From assembly GCA_037440525.1 (NCBI GenBank), contig JBBITW010000050.1:1-19751 (forward strand): a DNA stretch of 19,751 nt, in the 5' to 3' direction. Position numbers and translations under genes: made by a program. Source of the stretch: JBBITW01 sp037440525 (GTDB lineage: Bacteria; Desulfobacterota; BSN033; UBA1163). The notes under the pieces are model-generated. The model was not told the origin of the DNA. It saw only the letters and a program-made list of their open reading frames with translations, and did no database searches. This document shows, one piece after another, positions 13,843 through 19,751 of this stretch; within the stretch, counting starts at the first letter, position 1; each line of letters starts with the position of its first letter.

Positions 13843-14841
13843 TCACTTTGACATTAGTGGTCTTAGTTCAGCCGCCGCTGGCGCCTTCCCTATGAAATAT
13901 TTCCAGCTCTCGTCATAAGATATCTTAATATACTTTGCTTCTTCCTCTGGTGTGAAGCGAATTTCCTTCAGCCCATAGGCCAAAAGGGCTTTGCGATCAG
14001 CAAATCTAAACCCCTCCCAATAAGCCGCCATCTCATGCTCAAGCTCCTTGCCCACAGCCTCAAGCAAAGCCTGCTGATCTTTGTGAAGGGCATTCCAGGT
14101 CTTCAGGTTGATTATGAAAATAGTCTCCATTGAAAAGAATGGGGGACCCCAGATATACTTGACGAACTTATGCCAGCCATAGTCAGCAATCCCCACGTTT
14201 GGCCACGTAAGCCCCTGAACCATACCCCTTTCTAAGGCGGTGTAAACCTCGCCAGCCGGTATAACAACCACTTTGCCGCCTAAGGCTTCAATGAAACCGA
14301 TATACTGGGCAGATCCACGAATAACCAAGCCTTTTAAATCGGGCTTCTCCCGCAAAGGAATGAGATAATTTTGGAATTCTATTGGGTAGCCTACCCACGC
14401 CAAGTATTTGAAGCCCTTTTTTGTCATGAATTTATCCAGTGCGGCAACGATTCCCCTCTCTCGGGACTCCCACGGGCTATACATGTTAACATTCATGGTT
14501 AGCGCTTCTGGCACTACCCCGGCAAAATAAGCTGGAGGCATATAAGCAACATCAAATACCCCCTTTATAAGTGACTCAATTCCCTCAAAAGGGGGAAATG
14601 CCTCCGGTCCCCCAATATACTTGATGCTAAGCTTAACATCTTTGCCTTTCTCATTCACTTTCTTTATGAATGGGTCAACGGGCTGGCACGGGAAAACCGC
14701 TTTGGGCCAGGCTGTCCACAGTTTAAGATCTACCGCCTTGGGTGGTTGCGCTGATGCTGGAGAAGGTAATGTCGTTAATGCTAAGATTAAACAGGTGCCA
14801 ACTAATAGTGCTAATAACTTTGTCCTTTGTCGAGTAAACAT
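13843..14841 (-). CDS. dctP: DctP-family TRAP transporter substrate-binding protein
   Basis: This 332-aa protein has a cleavable signal (MFTRQRTKLL, hydrophobic core, cleavage likely after SPASA near residue 31). Its mature two-lobe fold carries the carboxylate-binding arginine motif DLKGLVIRGSAQY (Arg175), and later LEALGGKVV-like and GEVYTALERGMVQGLTWPN segments (about residues 182-210) typical of DctP. It binds an organic acid in the periplasm and delivers it to DctQM. AAGGAGG stands just before ATG 14841. A 350-base leader separates it from the oxidoreductase operon. It is unrelated to the TAXI protein at 7451-8485, so this locus has two TRAP classes. The ligand is unknown. Confidence 0.92.
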   Translation of the reverse strand: MFTRQRTKLLALLVGTCLILALTTLPSPASAQPPKAVDLKLWTAWPKAVFPCQPVDPFIKKVNEKGKDVKLSIKYIGGPEAFPPFEGIESLIKGVFDVAYMPPAYFAGVVPEALTMNVNMYSPWESRERGIVAALDKFMTKKGFKYLAWVGYPIEFQNYLIPLREKPDLKGLVIRGSAQYIGFIEALGGKVVVIPAGEVYTALERGMVQGLTWPNVGIADYGWHKFVKYIWGPPFFSMETIFIINLKTWNALHKDQQALLEAVGKELEHEMAAYWEGFRFADRKALLAYGLKEIRFTPEEEAKYIKISYDESWKYFIGKAPAAAELRPLMSK

Positions 14842-15091
14842 CTTTTTAACCTCCTTTCCGTTAATTAATGGCCCTTATAAAACCGTGCTTGGAGATTTCC
14901 ACCAAATGACTCTTCAGTAGTGCATCATCAAAGACTTATAGATTATCTTCTTTTCCTTCCTTATTTCATGGTTCAATCGTTTCGTTTTCATTAGGGCTCG
15001 ATAGCTCCTGCTTCCCAAACGACACAACCAGTTACCCAATTGCATATGGGATTAAGTGTTAGGCTGATGGCTAACCTTTGCCTAAATAAGA

Positions 15092-15105
15092 CTTGTACCT
15101 ACAAG
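15092..15105. promoter_or_regulatory. Palindrome CTTGTA-CC-TACAAG, candidate operator
   Basis: A perfect 6-bp inverted repeat with a 2-bp spacer lies about 250 bases upstream of dctP. The half-site TTGTA/TACAA resembles sites of GntR-type regulators, which often control TRAP operons. No regulator gene is in the window. The assignment is inference. Confidence 0.35.
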
Positions 15106-15131
15106 ACCTCATACTATTTAGTTTCAGTCTT

Positions 15132-15152
15132 TTAAAACATATTCACCTCCTT
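15132..15152 (-). promoter_or_regulatory. Strong ribosome site with two-codon ORF (ATG TTT TAA)
   Basis: On the minus strand AAGGAGGTG (15152-15144) is spaced three bases from ATG (15140-15138), followed by TTT and TAA. An excellent initiation site is thus followed by an almost immediate stop. It may be a leader minimal ORF acting on translation or transcription, or the relic start of a deleted gene. Confidence 0.4.
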
Positions 15153-15163
15153 TCGTCACAAGT

Positions 15164-15182
15164 CTGACACAGATTCTGTCAG
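15164..15182. promoter_or_regulatory. Inverted repeat CTGACA-N7-TGTCAG after the beta-subunit gene
   Basis: Perfect 6-bp arms lie 13 bases downstream of the stop of the oxidoreductase beta-subunit gene. There is no T-run on the minus strand, so it is a poor intrinsic terminator. It may be an operator or an mRNA 3'-end structure. Confidence 0.35.
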
Positions 15183-15194
15183 TGCTAAATTGCT

Positions 15195-16520
15195 CTAATT
15201 CCCTGCCGGCTCTTTTATCTCTGTGAGTGATTTTATAATAGCAAAACGTCTATTTACTAATTGCTGAAGCTCCTTAAGACCTTCTTCATCTACGTGAGAG
15301 AATTTCCCTATAAATTTAATATATTCAGTAATGGGCTTTGGCCTCTCTACAATATGAGTAAGACGGTATTTCCCCCTCTCGTACTCCCACAATGGGAAGT
15401 AATTTGTTTCAACAGCTGCCCGACATATATCAATAGCTGAGTCGATACTTGACCGCCACCCAGTGGGACAAGGGCTGAAGAGGTGAATATATGACATACC
15501 CTCTTTGACCGCCATAGCCTTAGTTAATTTCTTAGCATAATCCTCTGGATAGCCAATGGTGGCTGTGGCTACATAGGGGATTTGGTGAGCAGCCATAATC
15601 AAGGGCACATTCTTGGGTGGCATCTGCTTTCCCCTTTGCGTTATGCCGACCGGGGTAGTAGTGGTCCAACCCATGTAGGGTGTGCTGCCACTTCTCTGGA
15701 TACCAGTATTCATGTAGCCTTCATTATCATAGCATATACAAATAATATTTTCGCCCCTCTCGGCAGCACCTGAAAGTGGTTGAAAGCCAACGTCAACAAA
15801 ACAACCATCACCAGCAAAGCAGACACACCTGATATCCTTTCCCATTTTTCTGTAATATCTCTTAACACCTGCCGCTGTAGAAGGTAGGTTTGTCATATTC
15901 GACATATGACATGTGCCAAGGTAAAATGTTCCTGTTCCCATCCCACAAATCAAAAGTGCTACACAACCAGGTGCTCCAAATAGGAAAGTATCCTTGCCCA
16001 TTACTTTTATAGTAAATCTCAGGGCAAGCTCAGCCGGACAACCCAAACACAAAGGAGTACCCATCCTGAATAGGTCCTCATGCAGATATTGTAATACCGG
16101 GCGGCTCCTAATAAAAGAAATAATACCATGGGGGCAAGAACCAACGCACTGAGGATCACCATTACACAAATCGCATTTAAATACCCTTTTTACGTTGGCA
16201 GCATAATGTATACCACCATAGGAGCAAGCCAGAGCACACAAGCCGCAACCCAGGCATTTTGCTTCATTAATCCTAACTATGCCATCAACCGAACTCTTGG
16301 TAATAGCCCCCGTAGGACAGACCTCTTCACAAGCTGGTTCCCCGCACTGGTTGCAGGTTACGGCAGTGTGAAAGTTTACCTCAGGGAGGTGAATAGCCTT
16401 GATACCACTACATTCTGCCGGTATATCCTGCTTTACCTCCAAACACTTCTCTTGGCAAATTAAACAATCAGCTGGACAACTGGCTTCTTCAATTTTTATG
16501 GTGTCGTAAAAAGTGCTCAT
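15195..16520 (-). CDS. 2-oxoacid:acceptor oxidoreductase beta subunit with N-terminal ferredoxin domain (PadI-like)
   Basis: This 441-aa protein joins two parts. Residues 1-140 form a multi-cluster ferredoxin domain: C15, C19, C22, C26; CNQCGEPACEEVCP (56-69); CLGCGLCALACS (89-100); CDLCNGDPQCVGSCP (116-130). Residues 150-441 form the thiamine-diphosphate beta subunit: LCLGCPAE (157-164), FAGDGCF (235-241) and DNEGYMNTGIQRSG (265-278), which bind the diphosphate via Mg and form the active site. The enzyme decarboxylates a 2-oxoacid to an acyl-CoA and feeds electrons to iron-sulfur clusters. The ferredoxin fusion and the order gamma-delta-alpha-flavin-beta match phenylglyoxylate dehydrogenase PadEFGHI rather than ordinary pyruvate oxidoreductase. 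It begins 14 bases after the flavin subunit gene. Family sure; phenylglyoxylate specificity unproven. Confidence 0.88.
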   Translation of the reverse strand: MSTFYDTIKIEEASCPADCLICQEKCLEVKQDIPAECSGIKAIHLPEVNFHTAVTCNQCGEPACEEVCPTGAITKSSVDGIVRINEAKCLGCGLCALACSYGGIHYAANVKRVFKCDLCNGDPQCVGSCPHGIISFIRSRPVLQYLHEDLFRMGTPLCLGCPAELALRFTIKVMGKDTFLFGAPGCVALLICGMGTGTFYLGTCHMSNMTNLPSTAAGVKRYYRKMGKDIRCVCFAGDGCFVDVGFQPLSGAAERGENIICICYDNEGYMNTGIQRSGSTPYMGWTTTTPVGITQRGKQMPPKNVPLIMAAHQIPYVATATIGYPEDYAKKLTKAMAVKEGMSYIHLFSPCPTGWRSSIDSAIDICRAAVETNYFPLWEYERGKYRLTHIVERPKPITEYIKFIGKFSHVDEEGLKELQQLVNRRFAIIKSLTEIKEPAGN

Positions 16521-16534
16521 GGTGAATCTTTCAT

Positions 16535-17806
16535 TTAGGCTTCTAAGGATATAGTTTCTTTCCTTTCTGTCTCAAGCATAAGCCATAAACTAGTTTCTTT
16601 TGGCAATTTTATTAATAACTCCTTATACATACCTATTTCAACCCTTTTCTCTATCAGATACCGGAAGACCCCAGCATCAATATCAGTATCAAGAAATGTA
16701 GCGCCCAAAAGCCTATCATCTCGACAAATGAGCTTTTTATAATGTGGTTTGTTATACTCCTTTTCAAAAAGTACTTCATCACCCTGGGAGGGCATGAACT
16801 TACCTATCGAGATAGCTAGATGACCAAAGAAGTTAAACGTATTCATAGGTAACCAGCCTTCATATTCAACCTCTTGTCCTGCCATATTACTACCAGCAAT
16901 TTTGCCCTGCTTAACCGCACTGGGTAAAATAGGGTTTAAACCATTCCTACCGGAGAAGAAATTAGGCGCCTCAGCTACATCTCCAGCAGCGTAAATGCCT
17001 TTAACATTTGTCATCATTCTTCGATCGACTAAAATACCATTGTTTATAGCAATGCCGGCGTCTTTAATAAAAGTTGTTCTTGGTTTAACACTTACGCAAG
17101 TAACTAGAACATCAACATTAACAGGGTCACCATTGGAGAAACTTATTTCTACTTTCCCTTTCTTTCGGTTAACCTCACTTATTTCTTTACCTGTTAGAAT
17201 GCGAATGCCCTGACTCAGAAAAATGTCTCTAATCAAGGACGCTGCCTCTTCGTCAAAGTATAAGGGCAAGAGTCTTGGTTCCTTCTCCATGATGGTAACC
17301 TGGTAGCCTCTCTCCGCAAGGGCAATGGCTACCTCCATGCCCACAAGACCGGCCCCTAATACGCCAACACTCGTTTTCCCTTCCAGTTCCTTAAGGAGTT
17401 TTTTGCAATCCTCAATGGTGTGAAACCCAAGAAAGCCGGACTCGTCCAATCCCCTGATAGCGGGCCTGATTGGCTCTGAGCCAGTAGCAATCAGGAGGGT
17501 GTCATAAATATCACTCTCCCCATTATCATAATTTATCTCCTTCCTTTTGGTATCTATACTATCGACTCGTTTGCCCTTAATCAGAAGGGCCTTCATCTTA
17601 TCAAGGTAGTCATCACCTATCATCTGGATATCCGACTCCTTTATCCTCCCTGAGATTAGATAGGGGAGGGACATAGGTGAATAGGGTGGGTAATCCTCCA
17701 TAGTTACTAGTTTTATTTCGTCCTCAGAGGTTACCTTCCTTATTTGGTTTAAAGCGCTAAGCGCCGCTGAGCCACAGCCAATAATAAGATGTTTGTGCTT
17801 TCCCAT
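16535..17806 (-). CDS. FAD/NAD-dependent oxidoreductase subunit of the 2-oxoacid oxidoreductase (PadH-like epsilon)
   Basis: This 423-aa pyridine nucleotide-disulfide family flavoprotein has an N-terminal FAD Rossmann motif IIGCGSAALSAL (8-19), LLIATGS (104-110), a second dinucleotide fold VGVLGAGLVGMEVAIALAER (147-166) and the FAD-closing motif GIYAAGDVAE (270-279). No redox-active CxxxxC pair is seen, in line with an electron-transfer rather than a disulfide role. In PadEFGHI the flavin subunit passes electrons from the iron-sulfur clusters to NAD+. Its position between the alpha and beta genes (18 and 14 bases away) strongly supports membership in that complex. Length matches the 423-residue scale expected for PadH-type subunits. 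Confidence 0.85.
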   Translation of the reverse strand: MGKHKHLIIGCGSAALSALNQIRKVTSEDEIKLVTMEDYPPYSPMSLPYLISGRIKESDIQMIGDDYLDKMKALLIKGKRVDSIDTKRKEINYDNGESDIYDTLLIATGSEPIRPAIRGLDESGFLGFHTIEDCKKLLKELEGKTSVGVLGAGLVGMEVAIALAERGYQVTIMEKEPRLLPLYFDEEAASLIRDIFLSQGIRILTGKEISEVNRKKGKVEISFSNGDPVNVDVLVTCVSVKPRTTFIKDAGIAINNGILVDRRMMTNVKGIYAAGDVAEAPNFFSGRNGLNPILPSAVKQGKIAGSNMAGQEVEYEGWLPMNTFNFFGHLAISIGKFMPSQGDEVLFEKEYNKPHYKKLICRDDRLLGATFLDTDIDAGVFRYLIEKRVEIGMYKELLIKLPKETSLWLMLETERKETISLEA

Positions 17807-17824
17807 GGCTTACTTATCTTCTTT

Positions 17825-19030
17825 TCATTCCAATGATAGCCAAGTCACCGTCTGGTATGGCTTGCCCTGAGCTGCAGCGAAAGTCGCATCTATAACTCTC
17901 TCAACAAGTTGTGGGGTAATATCCGAACCACCCAGGCCAGCAATGAAATCGAGCAATAAAGGTGCTGGAGCTTGTATATCGCTCAACAGAGCTTTTAGTT
18001 CTATAAAGTTATGACCACAATTCCAGCCGAAACAAACACTCCGGTCAATAACACCGATAGCCTGTTTCCCGCTTAGGGCCTTAATTAATCTCTCATTGGG
18101 ACATGGCCGGAACATCCTAATCTTTACAAGCCCAACCTTTAACCCCTCAGTTCGTTTTTTGTCAATCACACCTTTTGCCGTTCCCGAGCTGCACCCCATG
18201 GTCACTATTACTACATCGGCATCAGATATCTCATATTCTTCAATTTGCCCGCCATAGCCCCGACCGAAAATTATGCTAAATTCCCTGTCTATTTGGTCTA
18301 ACTTACCTTTTGCTCTCTGATGGGCAGCGCAGTGTTTAAAACGGTACTCTGTGTAAAGTTCTCCAGGGACAGTATAACTAGAGAAAGTCATTGGTTCTTC
18401 AAGGCAAAACCTGAGACGTCTACTGTTTTGTAACGGAGCTAGAAAACGGTCCACATCCTCTTGTTCTGGAATCACTACTCTTTGTGAGTGGTGGGAAAGA
18501 TAAAAGCCCTCATAACATACATTAACTGGCAGTAGAATTTCTGGATCCTCAGCCAGCCGGTAAGCCATTATAATTGAGTCCAGGATTTCTTGACAAGATT
18601 CGGTATATATTTGGATCCATCCCCCATCCTTAACCAAAACAGCGTCTTGCTGACCGGCAATAACACCGTGAGGACTAACCTGCTCTCTCATGGCAATGAC
18701 CATCACTATTGGGAGTCTATTACCAGATGCGAAAAGGTAAGCGTCATACATAAATGATAGCCCTTGGGAAGAAGTAGCTGTGAAAGTTCGGCCACCGGCT
18801 GCAGAAGCGCCTATTAAAATACTAAGCGCCGAATTTTCTCCCTCAGGCTCTACCATTTCCGCATCCAGTAATCCGTCAGCCTTGAAACGGTAAAGAGTCT
18901 CTAACAATGGTGTTTGAGGGGTGATAGGAAAACTAGCGACCACGTCTGGCCGGGATAAGAAAACACCCCAAGCTGCTGCCCTATTTCCATCTAGTATTTT
19001 AACCTGTCTCTTTAATCTTGTTTCTCCCAT
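17825..19030 (-). CDS. 2-oxoacid:acceptor oxidoreductase alpha subunit (PorA/PadG-like)
   Basis: This 401-aa alpha subunit carries the pyrimidine-binding domain (GNRAAAWGVFLSRPDVVASF, PITPQTPLLE, EPEGENSALSILIGASAAGG at about 61-80, where the conserved Glu activates thiamine). It also carries TATSSQGLSFMYDAYLFASG and the C-terminal transketolase-like domain (VVIVTMGCSSGTAKGVID; VGLVKIRMFRPCP). It starts at ATG 19030, overlapping the delta-subunit stop by one base (TAATG), so the two are translationally coupled. With the beta subunit it forms the active site for oxidative decarboxylation of a 2-oxoacid with CoA. The gene appears full length. Confidence 0.9.
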   Translation of the reverse strand: MGETRLKRQVKILDGNRAAAWGVFLSRPDVVASFPITPQTPLLETLYRFKADGLLDAEMVEPEGENSALSILIGASAAGGRTFTATSSQGLSFMYDAYLFASGNRLPIVMVIAMREQVSPHGVIAGQQDAVLVKDGGWIQIYTESCQEILDSIIMAYRLAEDPEILLPVNVCYEGFYLSHHSQRVVIPEQEDVDRFLAPLQNSRRLRFCLEEPMTFSSYTVPGELYTEYRFKHCAAHQRAKGKLDQIDREFSIIFGRGYGGQIEEYEISDADVVIVTMGCSSGTAKGVIDKKRTEGLKVGLVKIRMFRPCPNERLIKALSGKQAIGVIDRSVCFGWNCGHNFIELKALLSDIQAPAPLLLDFIAGLGGSDITPQLVERVIDATFAAAQGKPYQTVTWLSLE

Positions 19031-19299
19031 TATTCTTCTTCTTCTCGTATAATTTTAATTGCCTTTCCCGGACATATCCTAGCGCATATCCCACATCCCT
19101 TACAGAAATCGAGATTTGCGGTAAAATAAGTCCCTTTCTCCTCAATACAGCCTGTAGGGCAAAAAATGTAGCACCAGCCACATTGACGGCATTTATCAAC
19201 CTTGGTTACAGGTCTCTGAAATCTCCACTCCCCGGTTTTAATAACAAACATTAGTTCCGGGGTTGCCCACGGCCCTTCAAACTTACTTCTAAATTGCAT
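19030..19299 (-). CDS. 2-oxoacid:acceptor oxidoreductase delta subunit, 2x[4Fe-4S] ferredoxin (PorD/PadF-like)
   Basis: This 89-aa ferredoxin-type protein has two cluster motifs: CRQCGWCYIFCP (C37, C40, C43, C47) and CKGCGICARICP (C66, C69, C72, C76), with the PorD-like N-terminus that contacts the other subunits (EGPWATPELMFVIKTGEWR). It conducts electrons from the thiamine site to the acceptor side. Six bases separate it from the gamma-subunit stop, and it overlaps alpha by one base. There is no clear ribosome site, so coupling to gamma translation is likely. Confidence 0.93.
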   Translation of the reverse strand: MQFRSKFEGPWATPELMFVIKTGEWRFQRPVTKVDKCRQCGWCYIFCPTGCIEEKGTYFTANLDFCKGCGICARICPGKAIKIIREEEE

Positions 19300-19305
19300 A
19301 ATTTA

Positions 19306-19751
19306 TTATTCTGCAAATAGATTAATTACTTTCACACTTTCATACCCGCATCGAGCTGAGTTAGCATTTCTCTCTAATGTTTCCCCCGAGAAATACATCT
19401 CCAGGCTGGAGATTACTGAATCAAGGCTTACCCAGCCGGTAACTCTAGCGAAGGCAACCATCAAACAGGTGTTACTTATTGGCCGCTTAATTTCCTTCAG
19501 AGCTATAGCTGTAGCATCTACTATCCCGACTTTTTTCAGATTCTCATGGGAGATTGACAGTGATTGCTTGGAGGTATTCACTATCACAATCCCGCCACCT
19601 ATTAAACCACTAAGGACAGTGGGTAATTTTGCCTCAAAAGGGTCAAGTATTATCACGCAGTCCGGATTATATATCTGATGGGTATCGCGTATCGGTTTAT
19701 CGTCAAAACGGAGGAAGGATGAAATTGGAGATCCCCTTCTCTCGGGACCGA
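19306..19751 (-). CDS. 2-oxoacid:acceptor oxidoreductase gamma subunit, 5' end outside the window (PorG/PadE-like)
   Basis: The open frame runs from the window edge to TAA 19308-19306 and encodes 147 residues. The first visible stretch, GPERRGSPISSFLRFDDKPI, is the conserved GPE-RG-P segment of gamma subunits. It continues through IYNPDCVIILDPFEAKLPTV and ISNTCLMVAFARVTGW. About 40 N-terminal residues, with the GGQG nucleotide-like motif, should lie beyond the edge, so the start cannot be given. It is the first visible gene of the gamma-delta-alpha-epsilon-beta operon. Confidence 0.9.
   Translation of the reverse strand, partial: GPERRGSPISSFLRFDDKPIRDTHQIYNPDCVIILDPFEAKLPTVLSGLIGGGIVIVNTSKQSLSISHENLKKVGIVDATAIALKEIKRPISNTCLMVAFARVTGWVSLDSVISSLEMYFSGETLERNANSARCGYESVKVINLFAE

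Larger units (their letters stand above)
14842..15194 (-). other. Leader region upstream of dctP (353 bases, no gene)
   Basis: No credible ORF is seen in this stretch. It contains two palindromes (15092-15105 and 15164-15182), a Shine-Dalgarno with a two-codon reading frame (15132-15152) and, near 14870, the strong ribosome site of dctP. No consensus promoter with 17-base spacing was found, although the palindromes suggest that transcription of dctPQM is controlled here. Confidence 0.5.

Noticed and set aside
15058..15064. GTTAGGC in the dctP leader, possible attC site
   Set aside because: Only a short partial dyad is present and no left core; it sits amid catabolic genes with no cassette pattern.

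Overview
The window looks like a chromosomal segment of an anaerobic, moderately AT-rich bacterium. I would guess a Desulfobacterota-like or Chloroflexi-like heterotroph or syntroph. The reasons are a ferredoxin-type 2-oxoacid oxidoreductase, two TRAP uptake systems, a UbiD decarboxylase and abundant dispersed hairpin repeats. No rRNA, tRNA or marker gene fixes the taxonomy.

Region 1 (1-3490) is an accessory, decaying region. Two imperfect dyads ending in GTTAGG (about 40-96 and 1391-1455) resemble integron attC sites. They bracket one cassette-like unit of rightward small genes: a frameshifted unknown gene (118-688), a possible start-less small ORF (741-905), and a DUF4258/DUF2283 pair whose DUF4258 member has an in-frame amber codon. 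After the second site come a frameshifted Tat-signal ferritin-like fragment, an ~80-bp REP-like repeat, and two remnants of a REP-associated (RAYT/Y1) transposase. Between these remnants lies an intact vapBC toxin-antitoxin operon whose promoter is embedded in a perfect 10-bp palindrome.

Region 2 (3491-19751) is about 16 kb in which every gene is on the minus strand. In transcription order (right to left) it holds a five-subunit 2-oxoacid:acceptor oxidoreductase in the gamma-delta-alpha-epsilon-beta order of the phenylglyoxylate dehydrogenase operon padEFGHI (gamma cut by the window edge); a DctP-DctQ-DctM TRAP transporter, with dctM interrupted by one in-frame ochre codon; a UbiD-family decarboxylase behind a near-consensus promoter; an unrecognised 98-aa protein; an ACMSD-like amidohydrolase that has lost one metal-ligand histidine; a TAXI binding protein and fused TRAP permease, separated by a repeat cluster that includes the second copy of the ~80-bp repeat; and an EntE-like aryl-acid AMP/CoA ligase.

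Read together, region 2 looks like a catabolic island for an aromatic or other unsaturated carboxylic acid: uptake by two TRAP systems, adenylation/CoA activation by the ligase, (de)carboxylation by UbiD and possibly the amidohydrolase, and oxidative decarboxylation of a 2-oxoacid to an acyl-CoA with electrons passing through ferredoxin domains and a flavin subunit. The substrate cannot be fixed from sequence alone.
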